DNA from: Agelas oroides
Taxonomy: Eukaryota > Porifera > Demospongiae > Agelasida > Agelasidae
Direction of reading: 5' to 3'
Length of the DNA: 64,000 nucleotides
Assembly: GCA_949130485.1 (NCBI GenBank)
Contig: OX422191.1
Coordinates: 8,985,446 to 9,049,445, forward strand
In this document: in pieces, positions 1 to 10,797 of the stretch
Layout of the letters: the number at the start of each line of letters is the position of its first letter
Numbering within the stretch: the first letter of the stretch is position 1
Notes under the pieces: model-generated
What the model saw: only the letters and a program-made list of their open reading frames with translations
Told to the model about the DNA's origin: nothing
Databases searched by the model: none
Made by a program: the position numbers and the translations under genes

Positions 1-10
1 GCATTTACAG

Positions 11-615
11 AAGATCAGCTTGTAAGTCGTACTGACCCGGTTGTCCAGTTCCAAGCATGGTACCAGGAGGCAGCCCAGGTTCTGCCCAACCCCGAAATTA
101 TGTGTCTCTCCACCTGTGGCAAAGATGCAAGACCATCAGGTAGAATGGTGGCGCTGGCTGGTTGTGACAAGAATGGTGTCAAGTTCTTCACGGATGAGAG
201 GAGCAAGAAGGGGCAGGAAATGAAGGAGAACCTGTACGTCTCTGCGGCGTTCTACTGGAGGATGTCATCTGCAATAGAACGGCAGGTACGAATTGCTGGT
301 AGAGTGGAACAGCTCCCTCAAGAAGAAGTTGAAGTGTTTTTGAGAAAGCTTCCAAAGGCAAACTATCTGACATTACTGACTGTTCGCCAAGATGAGGTTA
401 TCTCAAGCAGGGCCGAGCTGGACCAAAGGTATGCAGCTGTTCAAGCAAAGTATGGCTCCACTGAACAAGAAGCTTTGCCTGTGCCAGAGTTCTGGAAGGG
501 GTACAAAATAGTGCCAGATATGTACGAGTTCATGCAGTCTGCCTCTAATTGGTTGGGTGATCGACTGTTGTTTTCCTTGGAGGACGACAAGTGGGTGCTT
601 GAACGGCTGGCATAA
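11..615 (+). CDS. PNPO-like flavoprotein, last exon (5' incomplete)
   Basis: The frame is open from the window edge to TAA at 613-615, and TTTACAG at 4-10 looks like a splice acceptor, so this is probably the last exon. The protein follows pyridoxamine/pyridoxine 5'-phosphate oxidase, an FMN enzyme making pyridoxal phosphate: DPVVQFQAWYQEA near the start, RMVALAG and FFTDERSKKGQEM in the FMN half, a QVRIAGRVEQLP strand, and a C-terminus ending WVLERLA. Two key places are unusual. The Lys that normally follows the RMxLL strand is Ala here. The family's C-terminal R-L-H-D-R substrate motif reads W-L-G-D-R, so the Arg and His known to contact the phosphorylated substrate are missing. It may be a PNPO paralogue with altered or lost activity. 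A decayed copy of its 3' end lies at 12898-13012. Confidence 0.85.
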
Positions 616-1794
616 TAAGTGTCTTTTTGTACAAATGAGTATACACGTACTTTAAAAGACATGAGACAAAGCAAAGAGTTATAGGAATGTTAGGCCCATG
701 GAGTAAGAACTGTGACTAGCTTTGGTGCATCATCATCATCACTGCTGTCCATGTTTGCTAAGTTTCTGGAATTTCTATCATGACGTGTATTTTGCCAGTG
801 AAATTAATCTCCTGAGTGCAAAGGAAAAACAAATGCTGAGTGTATTGCATGTTCTTTATTACTTCTAGGCTTACAACAACTCCATGCATACAATTACAAT
901 GACTTACACTATAATTATGGATCGATCTCAACTACACTGACATGCCTATTGCATAACGCTTACATGTATGTACACATCACTATATCGTTGCTTGTACTGC
1001 CCAAGCTCCACTTTTTGGTCACCTGTAAAGTTGGGGAGGAGCCTGGGGACCAACAGTATTGGCCCTAGTCTCATTCCCAGATGTGAGTGTCCTGTACCTT
1101 GGAACGAGACTATATTAGCCCTCATGGCAAAATTAACAGTGCTAGATTCATGCAAGGTGTGTCATGTACAATGTGCTCAACTAATCCTATATAGGGGAAA
1201 TATGTATATAGGATTACCTTTTGTATGGCCCCTTTCTATGGGATAAAATTATTTCAGATTTCTAAGTGCTTTACTTCTGAGCAGCTCATGAAGTTAGTAG
1301 TATATGAACACACTTGAGCAAGCTAGGTTGAATGTTAGAGTAACCAAATTTCATATTTCATTATATGTGACTGTCCAATTCAAAGTTTAGAGGTGACCCC
1401 ATCAAACTATAACCACTGTGCTGCAAAAACAAAGCTGTTATCATAGCTAAGTAATTGGATACTACAGTTGCGTGACTATCTTAGTGATAATCTTACTATG
1501 AAAATTTTATGACTGCAGTGCTGAAAAGATTCATGCAGTGAGAGTTAATGCTTGATTAAACCTTACTAGTCTCCCACAAAATGTTTTAGCTACAAGCACT
1601 ACATTGTTTGAGTTAGCATAGGAAGGATAGTCACGCAATTGTAGTAACCAAATAATTTGCTAAAACCACAGTTTTGTTTTTACAGTGTGCGCATGCATGC
1701 ATGATAATCAGTTTTGTTGGGAGTATTTACGCAGATAAGATTTGTAGCTATCTAAACCAGCAAAAGTCATGATGATAATGACATTTTGATGTTA

Positions 1795-2120
1795 TGTTAT
1801 AGTTGTAGCACAGTGGCAGGGATTTATGGCAGTAAAGAGACTGAGTCTGAGGGCGTAGTGCAAGGACGAGGTTTGTTTACTAACAGTCATAAATCCCTGC
1901 ATGGAACTGTGCTATAACTATTATATATCCCACCTGATTGGTCCTTTGTTGTTGTTACTGTAAACACATCTGTACATGTGCAAGTGTTTACAGCAACTTC
2001 AATTTACTGTGTATAAAATCTGTGTACTATAGTATGGCAATACAGTGTAGTGTAAACTGAAAATACATGGGAGGGAATTATGAGCCACCTTGTAGCCCTC
2101 AGGGGGGAAAATATCTGTAC
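1795..2120 (+). repeat. Dispersed inverted-repeat element, family E copy 1
   Basis: The left part is a hairpin: CAGGGATTTATGGCAGTAAA near 1816 pairs with a complementary stretch ending near 1905. It is followed by a tail running through TATATATCCCACCTGATTGG. The whole segment is found again in reverse orientation at 19970-20610, where another element has been inserted. No coding potential is visible. Confidence 0.75.
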
Positions 2121-2149
2121 AGGCAAAACGACAGTAAAAACTTTGCCAT

Positions 2150-2280
2150 CGCGGGAATTGAACCCAGGGATCCTCTGTCAGAAAAGAACCCATGCTAGCT
2201 GAGTATTTGTGCTCAGTGACAGAGCACTGGTAGCTCAATCCAGAAACCCTGGGATCAATTCCTGGCAACTGCCAGATTTT
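2150..2280. repeat. Inverted tRNA-like fragments (possible SINE remnants)
   Basis: GGATCAATTCC near 2250 on the plus strand and GGTTCAATTCC on the minus strand near 2165 resemble the tRNA B box, with tRNA-like text between them. No complete cloverleaf can be drawn, so these are taken as short interspersed element remnants rather than tRNA genes. Confidence 0.35.
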
Positions 2281-2572
2281 TCTTTATTTCAACTCATAAC
2301 ATTAGAATGTCATTGTTTCAAGCTATAAGTTGTGACTGTTCTAACAGTTCATGTTATGTAGGTGTGCGAGTGCTTCCAATGGGCCATTTTAGTTTGTGAG
2401 ACATCGAGGGGGTCTGGGGGCATGCTCTCCTAAAAAGAAATAATTTTAGAGCCTCTCGGGCAGGTTCTGTGGGAATTTTAAGCCATTTTGAGTAGAAATA
2501 AGTGTTACCACTGCCTAATCTAACTACCCATATTTTGTTTGTTCCACTACCTTAGCTTTATGTAGCCTTGTT

Positions 2573-2686
2573 CCCAGGCCTTCAGTTTGCGTTCAGTATA
2601 ATACACGGAAGTGGAGGGGAGCTTCCGCATGTTATACTGAACGCAAACCAAAGGACGAAAACATGGGAGGCCTAGGAACGAGGCTA
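2573..2686. mobile_element. TAGCCTCG-type MITE with 9-bp target duplication
   Basis: The ends are TAGCCTTGTTCCCAGGCC and its near complement ending GAACGAGGCTA. The interior is also a hairpin (TTTGCGTTCAGTATA paired with its complement). It is flanked by AGCTTTATG on the left and AACTTTATG on the right (8 of 9 match). It belongs to the commonest element family in the window. Confidence 0.85.
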
Positions 2687-3055
2687 AACTTTATGCACTG
2701 AGTTGTACTCCACTCTGCAGTTCTGTGCAGTGGTTTTTTTTTGTGCAAGTGATTCAGTTTGTGATGCAATATAGTTAATAGTAGATCAAGTAACCTATTG
2801 TCCATTAGCTACTGTATTATTAATATGCAAACAGCAAGCACGTGCACACACTTTAATTCAAACATGTATTACACTTAAATACTCAGCAAATTAGTAAGAG
2901 CTATATACTACCAGAATATATTTTTAGGCAAAAGTTCTAGAAACAAAATCAGAGGATAATTAAGAATACAATCCAAAAAATGCATGCAAAACTTGTTTTT
3001 CCATGTAAAGAATTGTAGTGGTTTAAACGTCTGCAGTATATCCACAGCAATAACG

Positions 3056-6000
3056 TTAATTAGTGGGGTTATAGGTATACACAGGAAGTATCTTTATCTG
3101 TGGCTCATCAACTGATTCGTCGCTTTCTGTTGGCTCATCATGTTCTTGCGCACTGTTTAGCAGGGCTTCATACTCTAATGGATTTATCAGCCGGTCTGGC
3201 AGGGTGTCGGAATCGTACTCCATGTCTGTTTCAACTTGATGTTCACATCTGTTTGATCTTCGCAAAGCTGAACACTTTCTCTTCAGGTATTTATCGAAGC
3301 CAGTCACATTTGCTAGCTGAAATGCAAGAATTGCAATGAAGGTTGTAAATGCTACTGTCACGGAGGTGTACCCAACTGCAAGCTGACTAGGTTGATCTCC
3401 TACCGTGAGTTTGATATGGTAGGTGGCAGCAGCTAAGACTATCAAGTTCAGAGCAAATGAGCCTTCTAGGGCATCTAGACGCCAGCTTCTGTACACACCA
3501 CCACTCACCCAGGCCCATATTATTAGCATCCCAGCTCCCAGTTGAATCGCTAGCAGGTTAATACTAGGGTCTTGCTGGGGATTGGAGGCAAACACTAGGA
3601 GAAGAACAAAGCGAAGCACAAGCAGCAGTCCAGGCCAGTTGCGGTGTTTTGCTTTGTAGGGGGCATGGTATGAGTCCATAAAAGGTTTCAACTTGTTGAC
3701 CCATGAGAAGAGCCTGAGGTGTGATAAGGCCTGCAGCCACTGACCAAAGAGAAGCAGAAAAGTGTAAGGAAGAAAGAGGAAGAGGAAGACCAGCACTGCC
3801 ACTATGAAGAGTGGAATGTGTCTGCCACTGACGTAGCCAATGTTTCCATTATAAAGCCACACACTTCTGTTATATGTTGGATATTCAAGGTACGTGAAAT
3901 AAATCACAGTAATCAATGTGCGAAGGATCTTCGCATACGAGAGGAGGATGAGGGTTGCCAAGACAGAAACTGGGTTCTTTCCTAGTAGCTTTGAAAATCT
4001 TTGTGAAAAATGACTAACGACAATTATGAGTCCTACCAGTGACCAAATATATACAGGGAACACAAATTGCAGCCATGTTTTGCTGTAAGCATTCATTCCA
4101 TCATAGAAACATGTCTCAATTCCAAAGTCAAGGTTAAGCCATGCAATGAAGACTGAGATGGCATCAGTGGATTCTACTGGTAGAAAGATGGTACGATTGA
4201 CTCCAACAATATTGGCATAGAACACTAGGCCACTGAGTGTTCCTGTTGCCACTGTCAGTTTGCAGACAAGGAGCAAGAAGACCAGTGCTACTCCCATCAC
4301 TGCAAAAGGAATGAGCAAGATAAGAAAGCGGTTGGTGCACTGCTTGCACTGAGAAGTACCCAGTACCAGACTATAACCTTCTTTGCAAGCTCCACACAAG
4401 AGGCCAGATCTGTTGTATGCACATTGAAGATCTGTATTGTTGAGAGGAAAAACCACTGACTTATTAACACAGTAGTCAAAGGGACAGTTTGGGTGGAGAA
4501 TTAGTCCATCAGAGTCATCATACCCAACCCAAAATTTCTTTCTTGAATCACGTGTTATTTTCCCCAATCCATTTCTTATAGTACAGTTGTTGGTGAAACC
4601 ATTTTCAACAAGTCTTGGATCACAGACACAAGATTTGTTTGATGTGGAAAGGCTAAATCCAGGCGGGCAGGTGTGGTTTACAGTCAAGTTAAGACGCATT
4701 ACATCACCAAATGCTGCACAAGGTCCATCCCCATACAGCTCCAGCAACACATGGCGGGAGGGTGAAAGCACAGTGTAGTCCAGTGGGGTGCAGGTGTTTT
4801 GAGTTTGTTGGGTGTATTGATGACCTTGAAGGTTACCATCATGTGCATGTTGTATACGACTTCTGACTGTTACTGGGACTGTTCTATTTCCCTGTGTAGC
4901 TGCAGAGGCAATCACTGAAACAGTGAACGTTTCACCGGGGTATACAGTACGTGATATTCCTGACTTACTGCAGTTTGGATGGTTATTCTCACATGGGCTT
5001 ATATGAAAACGATCGGGATAAATGATTGAATTTGTGTTGTCATCTTCAATGTGGACTAACATGTCAAAGACTTTACTTGGGTTACGTGTGTTGAGGCCAA
5101 TAAGTTCACAGTGGTGTAGAGCTAATGCACCACCATATAACACACTTCCTGCATCGTCAGCAAAGTTGCTCTTGAAAACAAGTTGGACATTTATACCACT
5201 GGATAAATCCTGGCCAGGGAGTTGAAAGAAGCACTTTTTTTTTGGTGCAAATTTGTCCAACGAGGTACAGTAAATTATGGGGTTGTCATCGACATAGATG
5301 GCTCCTCCACGTGTCGCGTGGTTGTTCTTCCAATACATTGTCGTGTTAGGCAGAATGGAGAAAGTGGAATCAGTATTCAGATACAATCCACCTCCATACT
5401 CTGTATTGTGTCCATTGTTAGTAAAGCTAATCGTTCCATCAAATGTCAGGTTGGTTGTATCAAGTGAGCAGATGGCCCCACCCTGGATAGCATAGTTGCT
5501 GTCGAAGTTGCTTGTTCCACTGATGTTTAGTACAGAATTGGATGATATTATGATTGCGCCACCATACTTTGTCGCTGAGTTTTGTATAAAATTAGTAACA
5601 CCAGTGAAACTAAGTGATGTGTTGGTGAATGTATTGATTGCACCACCATTCTTTGTTGCCGAGTTTTGTATAAAATTAGTAACACCAGTGAAACTAAGTG
5701 ATGTGTTGGTGAATGTATTGATTGCACCACCATTCTTTGTTGCCGAGTTTTGTATAAAATTAGTAATGCCAGTGAAAGTAAATGATGTGGTGAAATATGC
5801 TTTTATTGCACCCCCAAATCTGCCTGCCGAGTTTTGCTTAAAATTAGTAATGCCAGTAAAAGTAAAATCCGATTTGCCTAGAGCATAAATTGCACCACCA
5901 CCTCCCAAAGCAGGCTGCACTGAGTTATTGATAAAGTTGTTGGTTCCAGTGAAGTGCAGATGGCTTGCATATGTCCAAATAGTCCCCCTTGCTGAAAATG

Positions 6001-6832
6001 CCGAGTCTTTACTGTCGAAGCCAGTAATATGACCCGAGTTCAAGTTGTTAATGAAGTGGATGCTTCCAGTGGAATTTAGCGAACTGTAGAACATGAACAT
6101 TCCCGCTCCAGCAACGTGACCATTGTTTTCAAGGAAGGTTGTGTTTCCAATGAATGTTAGTGTGCCGCCAAAAGCAGCAATACCACCTCCGAGTATACAA
6201 GAGTTAGGGCCACAGTGATTATGCGTGAAATTATTGTTTCCAATGAGAGTAATGCTGGAGAAAAGTACTGCAAGTGCAGTGCCAATGTTGTCATGAAAGG
6301 AACAGTTAACTAGTTCAGTGGATTGTGTAGAGTCCAAAAATAGAACATATCTAAATTGAAGAGGAAGACCGTGCAGTTTATATTGTGGCTTCAAGAGTGA
6401 AGTGATAAGATTCAACTCATTTTTTCTTGAAAGGGGAAAAGTCCTGCTGCAAGAGGTAAAAGCTAAAGATTGTATTTTTAAGTTCACCATGTTTGTGAAG
6501 TTAAGGCCAACTGGTCCATTGCAAACAATTGTTGCTATATTTCCTGAGAAAGATCCTCCACGCATGATCAGACTAGTTTTGTCGGCAACTGTAATATTTT
6601 TATCAAGAGCGTGGTCACCTGGCAAGAACACAATAGTGGTGTTGGAGGTAAAATACAACTTGGCTTCCTGCGCGTACTCAGAGAGTGTGGTACAGTGGGT
6701 TGAATTGTGAGGGCAGGATGAGCATGAGGCAGCAGTGGGTGTGACACAGTACGCATTCTCAGCAGAGCAGTAGGAGAGGGTGCCAATGAGCAGTGCTGCC
6801 ACAAGACCAATGAATGGTGTGAGTTGAGCCAT
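3056..6832 (-). CDS. Beta-helix ectodomain, Cys-rich, multi-TM membrane protein (1258 aa)
   Basis: A single long exon. The start is placed at ATG 6832 (MAQLTPF...) because upstream in-frame sequence has only a TTG and because TTTTCTGCAG sits just before it; the paralogue at 20944-24354 has the same acceptor-like sequence, suggesting a 5'-UTR intron. Order: signal peptide (about 1-25); a CVTPTAASCSSCP segment; a parallel beta-helix of N-F-x-x-N-S-A...GGAI repeats resembling chlamydial-type polymorphic outer membrane repeats (about 60-570); a second extracellular region; a Cys-rich juxtamembrane module around 730-830 (CNxxGLLCGxC-like, LLCGACKEGYSLVLG); then at least seven hydrophobic helices from about 833 and an acidic tail. 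It is presumably a surface receptor or adhesion protein; ligand and function are unknown. The TM half is far more conserved between paralogues than the ectodomain. Confidence 0.9.
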   Translation of the reverse strand: MAQLTPFIGLVAALLIGTLSYCSAENAYCVTPTAASCSSCPHNSTHCTTLSEYAQEAKLYFTSNTTIVFLPGDHALDKNITVADKTSLIMRGGSFSGNIATIVCNGPVGLNFTNMVNLKIQSLAFTSCSRTFPLSRKNELNLITSLLKPQYKLHGLPLQFRYVLFLDSTQSTELVNCSFHDNIGTALAVLFSSITLIGNNNFTHNHCGPNSCILGGGIAAFGGTLTFIGNTTFLENNGHVAGAGMFMFYSSLNSTGSIHFINNLNSGHITGFDSKDSAFSARGTIWTYASHLHFTGTNNFINNSVQPALGGGGAIYALGKSDFTFTGITNFKQNSAGRFGGAIKAYFTTSFTFTGITNFIQNSATKNGGAINTFTNTSLSFTGVTNFIQNSATKNGGAINTFTNTSLSFTGVTNFIQNSATKYGGAIIISSNSVLNISGTSNFDSNYAIQGGAICSLDTTNLTFDGTISFTNNGHNTEYGGGLYLNTDSTFSILPNTTMYWKNNHATRGGAIYVDDNPIIYCTSLDKFAPKKKCFFQLPGQDLSSGINVQLVFKSNFADDAGSVLYGGALALHHCELIGLNTRNPSKVFDMLVHIEDDNTNSIIYPDRFHISPCENNHPNCSKSGISRTVYPGETFTVSVIASAATQGNRTVPVTVRSRIQHAHDGNLQGHQYTQQTQNTCTPLDYTVLSPSRHVLLELYGDGPCAAFGDVMRLNLTVNHTCPPGFSLSTSNKSCVCDPRLVENGFTNNCTIRNGLGKITRDSRKKFWVGYDDSDGLILHPNCPFDYCVNKSVVFPLNNTDLQCAYNRSGLLCGACKEGYSLVLGTSQCKQCTNRFLILLIPFAVMGVALVFLLLVCKLTVATGTLSGLVFYANIVGVNRTIFLPVESTDAISVFIAWLNLDFGIETCFYDGMNAYSKTWLQFVFPVYIWSLVGLIIVVSHFSQRFSKLLGKNPVSVLATLILLSYAKILRTLITVIYFTYLEYPTYNRSVWLYNGNIGYVSGRHIPLFIVAVLVFLFLFLPYTFLLLFGQWLQALSHLRLFSWVNKLKPFMDSYHAPYKAKHRNWPGLLLVLRFVLLLVFASNPQQDPSINLLAIQLGAGMLIIWAWVSGGVYRSWRLDALEGSFALNLIVLAAATYHIKLTVGDQPSQLAVGYTSVTVAFTTFIAILAFQLANVTGFDKYLKRKCSALRRSNRCEHQVETDMEYDSDTLPDRLINPLEYEALLNSAQEHDEPTESDESVDEPQIKILPVYTYNPTN
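5558..5800 (-). repeat. In-frame 84-bp tandem repeat in the beta-helix
   Basis: Two units of 84 bp (28 codons) are almost identical in DNA, with CACCACCATTCTTTGTTGCC at 5641 and again at 5725; diverged units flank them. The period adds one beta-helix turn without shifting the frame, so the ectodomain appears to lengthen by recent unequal exchange. Confidence 0.9.
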
Positions 6833-7027
6833 TATAAACTGCAGAAAAGTAGACAAGCATTACTATACATGGTAGCTAGCTAGTATGCTCATACACATTT
6901 TGTGACAAACCACAATCACCCCACCCGCAAGGTACAGCAGCAAATGGCCCCTGGGGAATTAGACATATAGCCTCATGTCCCGTGAGGGGACTTGAAATAA
7001 ACATGACTATATTATGACCACAAGAAT

Positions 7028-7293
7028 TTGTCCCCATCATGCACTGCAGAGGCGCTAGCGGTCTCACTGTTTCATACAGGCTGGTCTCATACCGAAATCA
7101 GCAGAGCGCAGCCAGCGCATGCTAGCGCCAGCAATGCGAAGGGCGGAAGGCAGAGAGCTAGACCGAAAAACAGAAGCTCGAGGAAGTGGCGTCCGAGGGG
7201 CCAGCAGAGCGCATGCAGTCAACGTCGCAACATGAAGCCTAAGCCGGCTAAGGAGGCGAACACTGTATAAAAGGAAAGGTTGTTCTGACTCAA
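7028..7293. other. CpG-rich intergenic stretch, no gene seen
   Basis: GC- and CpG-rich sequence between the membrane-protein gene and a run of mobile elements. A short open frame is present but shows no recognisable domain or splice structure. It may be unmethylated regulatory DNA or an old element. Confidence 0.3.
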
Positions 7294-7469
7294 TTTGGTT
7301 ACCTCAGTTTTCTGTCTGCATTGTTAAACACAGTGGAGTCCCACTGCCTGCATGCTTTAGATTCCACACAGATTTAAGAACTTGATTAGATTTTCCAGAA
7401 CATTAGATCTACTTTGCTAATGAAAATGTCCAATCATGTGGCAAAGGGTATGAAACTGAGGTAACCAAA
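7294..7469. mobile_element. Short inverted-repeat element
   Basis: TTTGGTTACCTCAGTTT at 7294 is matched by its exact complement ending at 7469 (AAACTGAGGTAACCAAA), enclosing about 140 bp of non-coding sequence. Target duplication is not clear. From 7470 to 8092 I see no gene. Confidence 0.6.
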
Positions 7470-8092
7470 ATGGGTTAAAACTACCCACTTTTTCTTACAG
7501 TGAAGGCAAAGAACCAAGCAGATTGAAACGAAAACGGACAGCGGTACTACGCCATGCCATTTTGGCGCTAGGGGAAGGTTGCAACAGCCAACACCTCGCT
7601 AATGTCTGCAAACTCCTCAAAAGCATGCTTTGACGCCCTTCGCGTTCATGCGCCACTCCTCAGTCATTGACTACTATATATGCTGCTTGCGCGCGCGCGA
7701 GGCTTACTCTGCGCATGTGCACCTAGTACAATAGAGCTTGAGAATGATGTGACATAAACGGTTTGGATTTTGCTTGAATCACTCACATACGTGCATGACC
7801 TCTGTGTGCTAGAAAGCATTGGCATAACTAACGATTCGGGGCGTGACAAACATGCAGACACAAAGCGAGAATATGTTCGGGCCGCTGGTATACGGTTTTC
7901 AGCATGCATCATTGCATTTGTATGCAACTTGCAAATTCACTGTGCGCTAGTTGCCCGCAGTGAGCTGCACCGCGCAGCTGCCGCCACCCGCACTTCTCAG
8001 TCACCAGCTTATGCATGCGCGATACTGAATCCATGCATGTATTAATACCTCCAGCGACAAGATGTCGGTGAGCTATAAGACTTACTTCTCCA

Positions 8093-8251
8093 CAGTGGCG
8101 TAGCCAGGTCGTTGGTATTGGCCGGGCACCTGCAGTACAACACTATAGCGCTCGCGCGCGGTTCGCGCGAGATCGCGTTACATGAGCAGGACGAACATTG
8201 GTGCTTTGGCCGGGCAGTGCCCGGCCAGGCCCGGCCTTCGCTACGCCACTG
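8093..8251. mobile_element. hAT-type MITE, 8-bp target duplication
   Basis: A 159-bp element begins CAGTGGCGTAGCC and ends GCTACGCCACTG, a perfect 12-bp terminal inverted repeat. It is flanked on both sides by CTTCTCCA (8085-8092 and 8252-8259). An 8-bp duplication with CA...TG termini is typical of the hAT superfamily. It has no coding capacity and a GC-rich interior. Confidence 0.9.
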
Positions 8252-8479
8252 CTTCTCCACCCTCCTCAAGGCTCGATGCTGCAACACTCATACAATATCA
8301 GACCAGATACGACAACAAAGATCCCTGTATAGTACTTTTCACTCACCTTAGTATAGTCTTTCCGTGATCAAGTCGGAGCAATGAAATATTGTAAGAAAGT
8401 ATAGCCGACCCCGGGTAGGAATACTCACGTTAACGATATACCCGATGTGGAACTTCCGGATCGCGGAGCCATCTGTCTA

Positions 8480-8840
8480 TTAAAGAATAATATTGCTACT
8501 GGACATTTCCGCTTACATGTTTACACATATCATGGCGTGAGTACCACTCTGTTTTTGTAACAGACATGAAAATTGTAGCTTAGGGGGGGCGCACTAGCCT
8601 CGTACCCAGTCCTCCACCACAGCTATCGTCGCTTGCAGTACGAATTTGAGAATAACGCGTTATTCGTACTGCAAGCGACGATAGCTGTGGTTGAGGACTG
8701 GGAACGAGGCTAGGGGCGCACCCGATTGCATTAGCCACAATTTTCATGTCTGTTAGCCAAAATTTTCATGTTTGTTAGAGTGGTAATCACGCCATGATAT
8801 GTAAACATGTAAGCGGAAATGTCCAGTAGCAATATAGATG
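8480..8840. repeat. Foldback element split by another MITE
   Basis: The arm at about 8487-8582 (AATATTGCTACTGGACATTT...) reappears as its complement at about 8735-8838. The centre is occupied by the separate MITE at 8595-8712, so this is a palindromic element with a younger insertion near its loop. Confidence 0.75.
8595..8712. mobile_element. TAGCCTCG-type hairpin MITE, exact 9-bp target duplication
   Basis: It starts TAGCCTCGTACCCAGTCC and ends GGACTGGGAACGAGGCTA; almost its whole length folds on itself around AATAACGCGTTATT. It is flanked by GGGGCGCAC on both sides (8586-8594, 8713-8721). Confidence 0.9.
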
Positions 8841-9300
8841 CTTTCACGATCGAAGTGAATTTTGATAAGATGCAAATCATATTCAAAGCGATAACAGGAA
8901 ATTCCGGTCACGCCCCTTGGTGGGAAGGGGCAGTGCGGCACTGTACGGGCGAGAGAATTACTGCTTGTGTAACAAATCTTGATACTGTACTCAACATCGA
9001 AAGCAGCGGTTAAAGTTAGCGATTTTTCGCGCAAAAAATCGCTTGTGTGACTTGTATTATAACACCCTCCATTCTTTTTCCAGAGAAACTTCACAACTTA
9101 CTGGAAGGGGCTACGTAAAGTTTTACTAAAAAGTCCATTCACAAAGAGTGAAAAAGTGTAGTTTCGAGGTCAATTTTAAACGTTTTGTACACCGTTTTGC
9201 GACACGAACACCACCTAGCTTAAAACGTGAGCCCTCCGTAAGCAAGACCATGTTGATACTCCACGATGTAAGGCTCAATTGCAAGTACGTATTGATCAAG

Positions 9301-10308
9301 TCAGTTAGTGTGTAGGTTTAATTCAGTTATGAAAGATATAATCATGTCTAGCAGGAACACAGGAACCCTTTGATGGATTGAGGTCAGAACTGAGCTACCG
9401 CCATCTCCAACAAGACGCATATAGCGCACACCATGTGTAATCTCTGCCTGCCTGAATCCCTCCACAACAATGTCTGTCTCCATTGCTGGCGATGATCCAT
9501 TCCAGTTTCGGAAGCAGACATGTGCAGGTATCTCTTCGCCAGTGGTTTTAGCAATACTGCATGTTGATCAGTATTTGTTTCTAACCCCTAGGAACAACAG
9601 CTTCTTTGTATGGATGCCAAATATCACAGCCACGCCAGACTTGGCATTATAGCTGTGCTTATGTGATCTTTTGGACCACCCTCCATCAGCAATAACGGTG
9701 ATTGCTGGCACTCCTTCAAAGTAGTCCTCATGCACTACTTTCAGCATTTCTCTGCTCCTCTTTGCCGGCCTCAAGCATAGTCTGGGACAACTGTCATTCA
9801 ACTTCCTCTCTGTGGATGTAAATGTTTGCTTTGACACAGAGGCAACCCCCACTGATCCCATCACTTGCTGCAACCGGGAAGCCCCACCACCTGTTGCCAT
9901 CTGTCCTAGCACTGCTCCTACATTTACCGTCCAAAATTTCTTCCCTGTACTGCTTGTAATCCGAGAGCTGGATGGGATGGTGAAAGTTGTGTTGCATTTC
10001 AAGCATTTACCTTCAATGATGCAAGCCAATCCAGCTCGGAATGTTTCCCCTTTGAGCACACACAAACTCCCACATACGGCTGAGTGTGCAGTGATTTGCT
10101 CAAACTGATTTGACAGTTCATCCAAGTTCATTATTATCGAGGAATTGAACGGAGGAACTGAAGTGGTAGATGTTTGTTGTGTCTGATGTTTCTTCCACCT
10201 AGCTGCATTCTCTTTCCTGATTGCATCCTTCCTCCTTTGTGTAGTGTAGTGGCCCCTTCGAGAATACAGTTGCAATCCAAGAAAATTGTGGCCACTTTTC
10301 CTACCCAT
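9301..10308 (-). pseudogene. Mutator-like transposase-domain pseudogene
   Basis: The minus-strand reading starts at ATG 10308 with a basic N-terminus (MGRKSGHN...), and continues into CX2C (CLKC), VNVGAVLGQMATGGGASRLQ, VIADGGWSKRSHKHSYNAKS and KLLFLGVRNKY. These match the animal Mutator-like transposase domain family. Right after NKY, where the family normally continues, there is an in-frame TGA (stop at 9568-9570). The same frame then resumes with IPAHVCFRNWNGSSPAMETD and DIVVEGFRQAEITHGVRYM, which is the expected next block. The similarity stops after HQRVP and the C-terminal half is absent. The copy is therefore interrupted and truncated. I could not identify terminal repeats for it. Confidence 0.8.
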
Positions 10309-10589
10309 TGTAGACCTGTGGTGTAAATGATATTACATTTGTGACAAATGAACTGTATTTCTGGTTTCATACCTGTAGGATGTCTTTGTTTGGTGTTAGG
10401 GCGCTGTACTAGCAGTAACTGTTGTATGCAAATTTGCGTTTGAACGTGGCACCGATAATTATACTTCTTTTGCCGTTGCTACGCAGTCAGTGGTGCGCGC
10501 GCACAGGGTGCTGCGCTACGCACATTGCGCGCGCATAGCAGCGCAGCGCAGCACTCAATAATTGAGTGGGAAGAGGAACTAAGTAAACA

Positions 10590-10623
10590 TAGCCTCGTCC
10601 CCAGGGCGCCGGGGACGAGGCTA
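10590..10623. mobile_element. Minimal 34-bp TAGCCTCG element with 9-bp target duplication
   Basis: Only the two termini remain: TAGCCTCGTCCCCAG joined through GCGC to its complement ending GACGAGGCTA. Flanks are AAGTAAACA on both sides (10581-10589, 10624-10632), so it transposed or was reduced to a bare inverted repeat after insertion. Confidence 0.85.
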
Positions 10624-10797
10624 AAGTAAACAACAAGCCTCCCCCAAGCTAAATGCACTGCATTTGGCTTGGGACGGGTATTAACCACACAATTCTAGTA
10701 ACCAAACTTTCATGTAATGTTGACTATAGAGTATAGACTCAGATTACTACGTGATTAAATCCTAGGCAACAGTGTATTTCTAAATAAACTTGCAAAA

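Noticed and set aside
6833-6856. Extension of the membrane-protein start upstream of ATG 6832
   Set aside because: The only upstream start-like codon is TTG and the stretch overlaps a likely splice acceptor conserved in the paralogue.
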